From UBA4363 sp002393965 (GTDB lineage Bacteria > Bacteroidota > Bacteroidia > Bacteroidales > Paludibacteraceae): DNA of 11,740 nt. The stretch spans positions 1 to 11,740 of the forward strand of contig CAMNLA010000013.1 of the NCBI GenBank assembly GCA_946542925.1, read 5' to 3'. The position numbers were made by a program, and so were the translations under genes. Shown here one piece after another: positions 5,593 through 11,740 of the stretch (position 1 is the stretch's first letter; every line of letters begins with the position of its first letter). The notes beneath the pieces were generated by a model that saw only the letters and a program-made list of their open reading frames with translations, was not told the DNA's origin and searched no databases.

Positions 5593-5788
5593 GGATTTTA
5601 TGTGTTTTCTTTAATAGGTAGAGGCGGATGAGAACGGGAAGGGACCGTCGGACTAACGAGGAGAAAGAAGGGAGAGAAAAGGGAAAATCCAAGTCAAAGA
5701 TATGCAAAATCTTATCGAAAAGGTAGGAATTCAAAATAAATAGGTTTATCTTTAAAGACAATTTTTTCAGCAAATTGAAAACTTTTTA
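5593..5788. other. Intergenic region between the DUF2007 gene and glgB
   Basis: Divergent spacer that must hold the promoters of both flanking genes. It contains a purine-rich run on the plus strand (about 5661-5687), the minus-strand TATCTTTG box (5695-5702) and, close to glgB, two overlapping imperfect -7 boxes: TAGGTTTA (5741-5748) and TATCTTTA (5747-5754). Neither of the last two has a clear TTTG about 20 bp upstream, so the glgB promoter is only tentative. No gene is seen. Confidence 0.5.
5695..5702 (-). promoter_or_regulatory. Candidate -7 element for the DUF2007 gene
   Basis: On the minus strand this reads TATCTTTG, a perfect TAnnTTTG box identical to the one before rpsA. No TTTG lies at the ideal 20-bp distance upstream. 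A start near 5688 would give a leader of roughly 190 nt that contains repeat copy A. Confidence 0.45.
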
Positions 5789-7834
5789 ATGCCCCAACCG
5801 ACTATGAAAACGCTGAATATTATCAAGAACGACCCGTACCTGCAACCGTTCGAGCAGGCCCTGAACGCGCGATACGAGTATGCGCAGAACAAGGAAAAGG
5901 AACTCACGGGCGGACGACAGTCGCTGGCTGACTTCGCATCAGGCTATCTCTACTTCGGACTTCATCGTACGAAGACTCAATGGATCTTCCGAGAATATGC
6001 ACCTAATGCAACGGAAATCTACCTGATTGGTGATTTCAATAACTGGCAGCAGGGACCGGAATATCAGTTGAAGAACATCGGTGACGGGGTCTGGGAAATC
6101 AAACTCCCGCTGAAGGCGATGCGACATGGCGATCTTTATAAGCTGATGATGCATTGGAGCAGTGGGTTCGGTGAACGAATCCCTGCATGGGCAACGCGTG
6201 TGGTGCAGGATGACTTTACGAAGATATTCAGTGCACAGGTGTGGGCACCTGCCAAGCCGTATGAGTTCAAACAGAAAAGTTTTAAGCCGAATAAAGCCCC
6301 CTTGTTGATATACGAATGCCATATCGGTATGTCGGGCGAGAAAGAAGGCGTATCGACGTACAGCGAGTTCCGCGAGAATGTCCTTCCACGCGTGAAGAAA
6401 GCCGGCTATAACTGCCTCCAGATTATGGCCATTCAGGAACACCCCTACTACGGCTCCTTTGGCTATCATGTCAGCAATTTCTTCGCAGCGTCGTCGCGCT
6501 TCGGAACTCCCGAGGAGCTGAAGCAGTTGATTGATGAGGCGCATGGGCTGGGCATCGCAGTAATCATGGACATCGTGCATTCCCATTCGGTGAAAAACAC
6601 GAAGGAAGGGTTGGGAATGTTTGACGGAACGCCGTACCTCTATTTCCACGGTGGAGGGCGACGCGAACACCCGGCTTGGGATTCTTTGTGTTTCGATTAC
6701 GGAAAGAACAGTGTCATGCACTTCCTGCTATCGAATTGCAAGTTCTGGCTGGATGAGTATAAGTTCGATGGATTCCGTTTTGACGGCGTGACTTCCATGC
6801 TCTACTACAGCCATGGCCTGGGAGAGAACTTCACATCGTATGCCGACTACTTCAACGGCAATCAGGACGGAGACGCGATCTGTTATCTGACTCTGGCCAA
6901 TAAGACCATCCACGAAGTGAACCCGAACGCGATTACCATAGCTGAAGATATGAGCGGAATGCCGGGACTGGCAGCGAAGGTGGAGGACGGAGGTGTCGGT
7001 TTTGACTACCGCCTGGCAATGGGTATTCCAGATTTCTGGATCAAGACCATCAAGGAACGTAAAGACGAGGATTGGGAAGTCGGACATATCCTCTGGGAAC
7101 TGACCAACCATCGCAGCGATGAACACACCATCAACTATGCGGAGAGTCACGACCAGGCACTGGTGGGTGACAAGACCATTATCTTCCGACTGATAGACGC
7201 CGACATGTACTGGCACATGTCACGTCTGGTCGATTCGACCTATATGCTGGACCGAGGCATTGCCCTGCATAAGATGATACGTCTCATCACCGCTTCTACC
7301 ATCAACGGAGGCTATCTCAATTTCATGGGCAATGAGTTCGGCCATCCGGAATGGATTGATTTCCCTCGCGAGGGCAACGGATGGAGTTATAAATATGCAC
7401 GTAGGCAGTGGCACCTGCTCGATGACCACGACCTGAAGTACCACTGGCTCGGAGACTTTGACCGGGAAATGATAGAACTAATCAAGGACGTGAAGAATTT
7501 CCAGGCAACGCCTATTGAACAATACTGGGACAAACAGGACGACCAAGTGCTGGCGTATGGACGTAAGGATCTGGTGTTTGTTTTCAATTTCAACCCGTCC
7601 AAGTCTTTTTCGGACTATGGTATTCTGGTCCCGAAGGGAGCCTATAAGGCTGTTCTCAATACGGATAATCCCGACTTTGGCGGATTCGGCCTGACCGATG
7701 ACAGCATCGTTCATTTCACACAGCCGTCGGACGTCAAAGGCAAGGAATGGTTGCAACTTTATTTGCCGTCGCGTAGTGCTGTGGTCTTACGTAAGCAGAA
7801 ACGCCCGGCAGCGTCAAGGAAGAAAGAGGGCTGA
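5789..7834 (+). CDS. glgB: 1,4-alpha-glucan (glycogen) branching enzyme, GH13_8 type
   Basis: Cuts an alpha-1,4-glucan chain and transfers it to form an alpha-1,6 branch during glycogen synthesis in the cytoplasm. The 681-residue protein has an N-terminal region, a CBM48 module (about 60-150; IFREYAPNATEIYLIGDFNNW), a GH13 (beta/alpha)8 catalytic domain (about 165-560) and a C-terminal beta domain. All four GH13 regions are present: DIVHSH (261-266), GFRFDGVTS with nucleophile Asp332, TIAEDMSG with acid/base Glu386, and YAESHDQ with Asp455. The motif style and length match the eukaryote-like branching enzymes usual in Bacteroidetes. The ATG at 5789 follows an A/T-rich leader; an in-frame ATG at 5804 (MKTLNIIKNDPYLQP) is an equally possible start. 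Only 5 bp separate it from rarA, indicating co-transcription. No other glycogen gene is in the window. Confidence 0.95.
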   Translation: MPQPTMKTLNIIKNDPYLQPFEQALNARYEYAQNKEKELTGGRQSLADFASGYLYFGLHRTKTQWIFREYAPNATEIYLIGDFNNWQQGPEYQLKNIGDGVWEIKLPLKAMRHGDLYKLMMHWSSGFGERIPAWATRVVQDDFTKIFSAQVWAPAKPYEFKQKSFKPNKAPLLIYECHIGMSGEKEGVSTYSEFRENVLPRVKKAGYNCLQIMAIQEHPYYGSFGYHVSNFFAASSRFGTPEELKQLIDEAHGLGIAVIMDIVHSHSVKNTKEGLGMFDGTPYLYFHGGGRREHPAWDSLCFDYGKNSVMHFLLSNCKFWLDEYKFDGFRFDGVTSMLYYSHGLGENFTSYADYFNGNQDGDAICYLTLANKTIHEVNPNAITIAEDMSGMPGLAAKVEDGGVGFDYRLAMGIPDFWIKTIKERKDEDWEVGHILWELTNHRSDEHTINYAESHDQALVGDKTIIFRLIDADMYWHMSRLVDSTYMLDRGIALHKMIRLITASTINGGYLNFMGNEFGHPEWIDFPREGNGWSYKYARRQWHLLDDHDLKYHWLGDFDREMIELIKDVKNFQATPIEQYWDKQDDQVLAYGRKDLVFVFNFNPSKSFSDYGILVPKGAYKAVLNTDNPDFGGFGLTDDSIVHFTQPSDVKGKEWLQLYLPSRSAVVLRKQKRPAASRKKEG

Positions 7835-7839
7835 ACGAG

Positions 7840-9102
7840 ATGATTCCATTAGCGGAGAGGATGCGTCCAAAGACGTTGGACGAGTATATCGGACAGAAAC
7901 ACTTGGTGGGACCGCAAGGCGTCCTGCGCAGAATGATGGAGTCGGGAAGTATCTCGTCGTTCATCCTGTGGGGACCTCCGGGCGTGGGCAAAACGACGCT
8001 GGCACGTATCGTGGCGAACAAGGAGAACCGTCCGTTCTTCACTCTGAGCGCCGTCACAGCCGGTGTCAAGGAAGTGCGCGAGGTAATCGAAAAGGCGCGT
8101 AAGAGCCTTTTCTTTGATGCTCCGAATCCCGTTTTATTCATCGATGAAATACACCGGTTCAACAAGAGTCAGCAGGACTCTTTGTTAGGCGCGGTCGAAC
8201 AGGGCGTGTTCACTCTCATCGGTGCCACGACGGAGAACCCCTCCTTTGAGGTCATTACACCTTTACTGTCGAGATGCCAGGTCTATGTGCTGCAGCCGCT
8301 GGACAGGGAGGACCTGCTGGAACTGCTTGACCGGACCATTCGTACGGATGCCGAACTGAAGAAACGTACCGTCACGGTGAAGGAGACGACCGCTTTGCTT
8401 CGCTTCTCGGGCGGGGATGCCCGGAAACTGTTGAATACGCTGGAACTGATTGCCAACGCCTCAGGGGACGAGGTAGTGATTGATGACCAGACGGTGACGA
8501 CGTGTCTGCAACAGAACCCCATGGCTTATGACAAGGACGGAGAACTGCATTATGACATCATTTCGGCTTTTATCAAGAGTATCCGTGGCAGCGACCCGGA
8601 TGCCGCCATCTACTGGCTGGCTCGCATGATAGAAGGTGGTGAGGACCCGAAATTCATAGCACGTAGGCTAGTCATCTCCGCCTCTGAGGATATCGGCTTG
8701 GCAAACCCGAATGCGATGCTGCTGGCGAATGCCTGTTTCGATACCCTGACAAAGATCGGATGGCCCGAAGGACGGATTCCCTTGGCGGAGACCACGATTT
8801 ACCTGGCTTCTTCCCCGAAAAGCAATTCGGCTTACATGGCTATCAACCGAGCCTTGGAGGTAGTGAGGGAAACCGGCAATCTGCCTGTGCCTCTCCACTT
8901 GCGGAATGCTCCGACTAAACTGATGAAACAACTGGGCTATGGGGAGGATTATAAGTATGCCCATGACTTCCCGGGCCATTTCGTCGAGCAACAGTATCTG
9001 CCGGACGAGTTACGGGAGCTCTCGCTCTGGAAGTCTCAGTCCAACCCCCAGGAGGATAAAATGGCCGAAAGGCTGAAAAAACTATGGAAAAAGCGCTATT
9101 GA
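7840..9102 (+). CDS. rarA: Replication-associated recombination protein A (AAA+ ATPase, MgsA/RarA)
   Basis: A clamp-loader-like AAA+ ATPase related to yeast Mgs1 and human WRNIP1, acting at stalled replication forks and interacting with SSB and DNA ends. The 420-residue length is typical. Visible motifs are the N-terminal signature PLAERMRPKTLDEYIGQKHL, Walker A GPPGVGKTT (45-53), Walker B VLFIDEIHRF with Asp102 and Glu103, sensor 1 GATTENPSFEV (about 128-138), arginine finger LLSRCQVY (Arg145), and sensor 2 SGGDARKLLN. The C-terminal half carries the family tetramerisation region (AFIKSIRGSDPDAAIYWLARMI, given in part; EDPKFIARRLVISASEDIGLANP in part; YKYAHDFPGHFVEQQYLPD in part). It starts 5 bp after glgB stops and has no promoter of its own that I can see, so it should be read from the glgB transcript. 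The functional pairing with glgB looks like simple co-transcription rather than a shared pathway. Confidence 0.96.
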   Translation: MIPLAERMRPKTLDEYIGQKHLVGPQGVLRRMMESGSISSFILWGPPGVGKTTLARIVANKENRPFFTLSAVTAGVKEVREVIEKARKSLFFDAPNPVLFIDEIHRFNKSQQDSLLGAVEQGVFTLIGATTENPSFEVITPLLSRCQVYVLQPLDREDLLELLDRTIRTDAELKKRTVTVKETTALLRFSGGDARKLLNTLELIANASGDEVVIDDQTVTTCLQQNPMAYDKDGELHYDIISAFIKSIRGSDPDAAIYWLARMIEGGEDPKFIARRLVISASEDIGLANPNAMLLANACFDTLTKIGWPEGRIPLAETTIYLASSPKSNSAYMAINRALEVVRETGNLPVPLHLRNAPTKLMKQLGYGEDYKYAHDFPGHFVEQQYLPDELRELSLWKSQSNPQEDKMAERLKKLWKKRY

Positions 9103-9110
9103 ATGCTTAA

Positions 9111-9139
9111 GAACATATCAAGGCCTGTTCTATTTTTTT
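9111..9139 (+). terminator. Weak candidate terminator after rarA
   Basis: GAACA (9111-9115) can pair with TGTTC (9126-9130) over a 10-nt loop that contains the palindrome AGGCCT, directly followed by TATTTTTTT (9131-9139). The stem is short, so this is only a candidate end for the glgB-rarA transcript. Confidence 0.4.
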
Positions 9140-9150
9140 CTTCCAATCCG

Positions 9151-9158
9151 TAAATTTG
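9151..9158 (+). promoter_or_regulatory. pfp promoter -7 element
   Basis: TAAATTTG fits TAnnTTTG. The -33 position 20 bp upstream reads GTTC, a poor match to TTTG. A start near 9165 would leave a leader of about 75 nt, most of which follows or forms the inverted repeat at 9158-9187. Confidence 0.6.
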
Positions 9159-9187
9159 CATGTATGCCCGTTCCTGAACGGTCATGC
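9158..9187 (+). promoter_or_regulatory. Inverted repeat at the pfp transcription start
   Basis: CCGTTC (9168-9173) pairs with GAACGG (9176-9181) across a 2-nt gap, and GCATG (9158-9162) with CATGC (9183-9187) outside it. As DNA this is a two-part palindrome placed right after the -7 box, suitable for a dimeric regulator; as RNA it would be a 5'-leader hairpin. No follow-on T-run makes it a terminator. Confidence 0.5.
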
Positions 9188-9238
9188 TCGTCCTTCAAGT
9201 GAGAATCAACATAAAAACATTCAATAATATCTGTCACT

Positions 9239-10897
9239 ATGAACCAGAAAGAAGTAAGCCCCCTTCACCAGGTACGTCTTTCGTATGAACCTAAATTGCC
9301 GTCAGTCTTGACCGGACCGGTGCGTGTGAAACAGTTAAACCCTACGGAGAGCGCCGGAGATCAGGAGGCGATCCGTAAACTCTTTCCGATGATGTATGGC
9401 AAGCCTGTGGTCGGCTTGGAAGCCTCTTCGGACGTCGTAAAGGCACCAGCCGTCAACGTCGGCGTGATTCTTTCCGGTGGACAGGCTCCTGGTGGCCATA
9501 ATGTCATCAGCGGACTCTTTGACGGGCTCAAGAGCCTGAATGCGGATAGCAAGTTGTACGGATTCTTGGGAGGACCTTCCGGACTGATAGAGCATAAGTA
9601 TATCGAACTGACGAAAGATATCGTTGATCAGTATCGCAATACGGGCGGTTTTGACATCATCGGGTCCGGACGTACGAAACTGGAGGAGACATGGCAGTTT
9701 GATAAGGGCGAGGAGATTTGTAAGCAGTTAGGTATAAAGGCGATTGTCATCATCGGGGGTGACGACTCGAATACGAATGCCTGCGTCCTGGCAGAATACT
9801 ACCTGCAGAAGAACTCGGGCATTCAGGTGATCGGATGTCCGAAAACGATCGACGGCGACCTGAAAAACGAGTATATCGAGACTTCGTTCGGCTTTGACAC
9901 CGCATGTAAGGTCTATTCGGAATTGATTGGAAATATCCAGCGTGATGCCGCCTCGGCAAAGAAATACTGGCATTTCATTCGCCTGATGGGACGCTCTGCC
10001 TCGCATATCGCACTGGAATGCGCTTTGGAGACGCACCCGAACGTGACGATCATTTCTGAGGAGGTGGCTACGCATAAGTGGTCCCTGTCCCAGGTGGTGG
10101 ATATGATCGTAGATTCGGTCGTCAGGCGCGCTGCCGGCGGAAAGAACTATGGCGTCGTTCTCGTACCGGAAGGATTGCTGGAGTTCGTGCCGGAGATGAA
10201 TCTTCTGATTGGTGAATTGAATGATATTCTTGCCGGAGCCGAAGAGGCGTTCAAGACGATGAGCCTCTCGGAGAAATCCGCTTATGTGGCATCGAAGTTG
10301 TCCGATTCCAATGCGAAAGTGTTTGCCACGCTGCCGGACTTCATCGCCAAGCAGTTGATGGCGGACCGCGATGCTCATGGCAACGTGGCAGTATCGCAGA
10401 TTGAGACGGAGAAGATGCTCATCGAGATGGTGAAGGTACGCCTGGCTAAGATGTCGCAGGAGGGGCAGTACAAGGGCAAGTTCAGTTCTTTGTCACATTT
10501 CTTCGGCTACGAAGGACGCTGTGCGATGCCATCGAATTTTGATGCCGACTACTGCTATAGCCTGGGGTATAATGCAGCGGTCCTTGTCGCTGCCGGCCTG
10601 ACTGGGTATATGTCTCTCATCACCAACGTAAGCGAACCGTCGGAGAAATGGGTTGCCGGAGGTATCCCTATCGTTTCGATGTTCAACATGGAGCGACGGA
10701 GCGGAGCGGACAAACCCGTTATCCGGAAGGCACTGGTAAAACTGGACGGCGCACCGTTCCAGTATCTGCAGTCACACCGCGCAGAGTGGGCAGGTGTGGA
10801 GGATCAGTTCGTCTTCCCTGGGCCGGTTCAGCTGTTCGGACCGTCGGAGATTTGCGACCGCCGTACCGAGACGCTGTATCTCGAGTCAAAGAAGTAG
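9239..10897 (+). CDS. pfp: Diphosphate--fructose-6-phosphate 1-phosphotransferase (PPi-PFK, long form)
   Basis: Catalyses the reversible phosphorylation of fructose 6-phosphate with pyrophosphate, serving glycolysis and gluconeogenesis in the cytosol. The 552-residue length fits the long (plant-beta/Bacteroidetes-like) PPi-PFK group rather than the roughly 320-residue ATP enzyme. Substrate-class residues are visible: LSGGQAPGGHNVI (79-90), GGDDSNTNA (173-181) in which the second Asp replaces the Gly of ATP-PFK, and PKTIDGDLKN (201-210) in which Lys202 is the second PPi-selecting residue and Asp205 the catalytic base. MGRSASHIALE (250-260) is the fructose-phosphate site. No alteration of key residues is seen. 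It has its own candidate promoter 80 bp upstream, separate from glgB-rarA. The leader before the ATG is A/T-rich without a clear Shine-Dalgarno. Confidence 0.95.
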   Translation: MNQKEVSPLHQVRLSYEPKLPSVLTGPVRVKQLNPTESAGDQEAIRKLFPMMYGKPVVGLEASSDVVKAPAVNVGVILSGGQAPGGHNVISGLFDGLKSLNADSKLYGFLGGPSGLIEHKYIELTKDIVDQYRNTGGFDIIGSGRTKLEETWQFDKGEEICKQLGIKAIVIIGGDDSNTNACVLAEYYLQKNSGIQVIGCPKTIDGDLKNEYIETSFGFDTACKVYSELIGNIQRDAASAKKYWHFIRLMGRSASHIALECALETHPNVTIISEEVATHKWSLSQVVDMIVDSVVRRAAGGKNYGVVLVPEGLLEFVPEMNLLIGELNDILAGAEEAFKTMSLSEKSAYVASKLSDSNAKVFATLPDFIAKQLMADRDAHGNVAVSQIETEKMLIEMVKVRLAKMSQEGQYKGKFSSLSHFFGYEGRCAMPSNFDADYCYSLGYNAAVLVAAGLTGYMSLITNVSEPSEKWVAGGIPIVSMFNMERRSGADKPVIRKALVKLDGAPFQYLQSHRAEWAGVEDQFVFPGPVQLFGPSEICDRRTETLYLESKK

Positions 10898-10917
10898 GGT
10901 TGTTTGGACTTTCCCAT

Positions 10918-10949
10918 CTTGGAAAAACGGACGTAAACAACTACATTTG
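10918..10949 (+). promoter_or_regulatory. Promoter of the HIT-family gene
   Basis: TACATTTG (10942-10949) is a perfect TAnnTTTG box, with CTTG (10918-10921) 20 bp upstream as a near-match to TTTG. The predicted start near 10956 leaves a leader of about 33 nt with an AAGGAAA stretch about 10 nt before the ATG. It lies just after the pfp stop, so the HIT gene may be read both from here and by readthrough. Confidence 0.7.
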
Positions 10950-10988
10950 TACATCAAGAATCCATAATCTAAAAAAGGAAAATACATT

Positions 10989-11411
10989 ATGTCACCAAAA
11001 TCAGAATGCCTTTATTGTCAGCACCTCCCTGTGCTTGACGAGTTAATGATCAAAATCGCCGACTTGGGCGTCTCTCAGCTTTTCCTGTTCAAGGAACAGA
11101 GCCATCCCGGACGGTGCAATGTAGTTTACAAAGACCATGGAGTGGAGTTTCATGAGTTGACCGACGAACAGCGTAATGCTTTCATGGCTGATGTATCTCG
11201 CGTAGGAAAGGCCATTCAGAAGGCGTTTAACCCGGACAAAATCAACTACGGCGCATTTGCCGACACCCTCTCACACCTTCACATGCACATCGTTCCGAAA
11301 TACCAGGGCGGATATAACTTTGGCGGTGTCATCGAGATGAACCCAAAGAAGACCTATCTGACAGAGGAACAGTATAAGGAAACGATCGAGAAGATCAAGG
11401 CAAATCTCTGA
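10989..11411 (+). CDS. HIT (histidine triad) family nucleotide hydrolase/transferase
   Basis: A 140-residue cytosolic protein of the HIT superfamily, which hydrolyses or transfers nucleoside monophosphate groups from substrates such as adenosine phosphoramidates or dinucleoside polyphosphates. The triad HLHMHIVPKY (96-105) is intact; His98 would be the nucleophile that becomes nucleotidylated. An N-terminal CLYC pair (Cys7, Cys10), with later His residues, is likely to bind zinc as in many Hint/Ap4A-hydrolase-like members. The remainder shows the expected beta-strand LFLFKEQSHPGRCNVVYKDH (32-50, in part) and helix ELTDEQRNAFMADVSRVGKA. The C-terminal segment (EMNPKKTYLTEEQYKETIEKI) resembles Bacteroidetes and Firmicutes homologues annotated simply as HIT family. 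The exact substrate cannot be read from the sequence. Confidence 0.92.
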   Translation: MSPKSECLYCQHLPVLDELMIKIADLGVSQLFLFKEQSHPGRCNVVYKDHGVEFHELTDEQRNAFMADVSRVGKAIQKAFNPDKINYGAFADTLSHLHMHIVPKYQGGYNFGGVIEMNPKKTYLTEEQYKETIEKIKANL

Positions 11412-11435
11412 GAAACAGGGCAATATCCCAATACT

Positions 11436-11477
11436 AAAAAAGCGTCCCGACTTCATGGAAGTCGGGGCGTTTTTTTG
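11436..11477 (+). terminator. Intrinsic terminator of the HIT gene
   Basis: A 13-bp stem (11442-11454 with 11458-11470, including two G/T wobbles) with core CCCGACTTC/GAAGTCGGG around a 3-nt loop, preceded by an A-run and followed by TTTTTTT. It is 30 bp after the stop codon. Confidence 0.93.
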
Positions 11478-11596
11478 TTTCTAATGGTCCATTGGCTCCA
11501 CTTTTATGAACCTAAAAAGAGTAATGGATAAGCCTGTCTGGATTCTGCCACGGCACAAAAAAGAACTATTGTAAACAAACCGATAGTCTTATCCTT
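11478..11596. other. Non-coding spacer between the HIT terminator and the tandem repeat
   Basis: No gene is seen. GGATAAG and CTTATCC occur as a 7-bp inverted pair (about 11525-11531 and 11587-11593) flanking some 55 bp just before the tandem repeats, and a small palindrome AATGGTCCATT lies near 11483. Neither can be assigned a role. Confidence 0.4.
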
Positions 11597-11676
11597 CATT
11601 TTCAATAGGCCTTTTTTGAGCCATGGCATAGTTCGAGTAAACTCGACCTCTGCTCATCTGGCTTAACAAAAAGGTT
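11597..11676. repeat. Structured dispersed repeat, copy B
   Basis: An 80-bp unit beginning CATTTTCAATAGGCC and ending AACAAAAAGGTT, matching copy A (5515-5592) at both ends. The same fold is present: CCTTTTT (11610-11616) with AAAAAGG (11668-11674), AGCCA (11619-11623) with TGGCT (11659-11663), and a central TCGAGT (11633-11638) with ACTCGA (11641-11646). The central stem differs in sequence from copy A but remains fully paired. Confidence 0.88.
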
Positions 11677-11740
11677 CATTTTCAATAGGCCTTTTCTCGC
11701 CTCAGCATAACCCAAATAATTTTGGCTTCTGCTTTCGGCT
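11677..11740. repeat. Structured dispersed repeat, copy C (cut by the window end)
   Basis: It starts directly after copy B with the same 15 bases (CATTTTCAATAGGCC) and continues CTTTT, then diverges: GCC (11699-11701) with GGC (11737-11739), AGCA (11704-11707) with TGCT (11730-11733), and CCAAA (11712-11716) with TTTGG (11721-11725). It thus keeps the architecture with almost wholly different stem bases. The outer 3' arm lies beyond the window, so the array may be longer. Confidence 0.8.

Noticed and set aside
5575..5598. Integron attC site: GCTTAAC (RYYYAAC) and GTTGGAT (GTTRRRY) in repeat copy A
   Set aside because: The two boxes are only a few bases apart instead of framing the hairpin, copy B lacks the second box, and no integron integrase or cassette is present.
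10910..10926. Hairpin TTTCC..GGAAA after pfp as a terminator
   Set aside because: The stem is 5 bp and followed by A residues, not T; the region overlaps the HIT gene promoter instead.
11597..11740. CRISPR array
   Set aside because: Only two units, an 80-bp period, repeats at both edges of a foldable unit rather than 25-40-bp repeats with unrelated spacers, and no cas genes.

Overview
The window reads as a piece of a Bacteroidales chromosome, most likely Prevotella or a close relative. The reasons are: (i) recurrent TAnnTTTG promoter elements, several with a TTTG-like -33 box about 20 bp upstream (the Bacteroidetes sigma-ABfr type); (ii) A/T-rich leaders with little or no Shine-Dalgarno sequence; (iii) the gene set: a six-domain ribosomal protein S1 with an acidic N-terminus, a GH13_8-type branching enzyme, a long-form pyrophosphate-dependent phosphofructokinase and a DUF2007 protein. 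The assignment is inference from these traits, not from a database search.

Region 1 (1-1970) looks like accessory DNA. It holds the 3' end of a Vsr-type mismatch endonuclease gene (cut by the window edge), which abuts an AlbA_2/HATPase_c_4/winged-helix regulator-like gene. These are followed by a cluster of GTGTTCGCA repeats, a strong hairpin, and the 3' half of a CAU-anticodon tRNA whose anticodon loop sits at the centre of a near-perfect palindrome. The last item looks like a tyrosine-recombinase core site, so the accessory segment probably ends here, about 200 bp before rpsA.

Region 2 (1971-5250) is core: rpsA with its own promoter, a structured 3' region and a strong terminator; then an OmpA/Pal-like lipoprotein gene with its own promoter and a terminator that can serve both strands. 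On the minus strand just beyond it lies a four-tract G-quadruplex motif.

Region 3 (5249-11740) is core metabolism and repair: a small DUF2007 gene on the minus strand, glgB (glycogen branching) followed 5 bp later by rarA (replication-fork AAA+ ATPase), then pfp (PPi-dependent glycolysis) and a HIT-family nucleotide hydrolase/transferase gene, the last two with their own candidate promoters. glgB and pfp both concern storage and use of hexose, but they do not appear to be one transcription unit.

The most unusual non-coding signal is a family of about 80-bp structured repeats. One copy lies in the leader of the DUF2007 gene (5515-5592) and two stand head-to-tail at the window end (11597-11740, the last cut off). 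The copies share their ends almost exactly, but the central hairpin varies with compensatory changes, so the fold itself appears to be conserved. I did not find a CRISPR array, an intact tRNA or rRNA gene, a transposase or an integrase gene inside the window.
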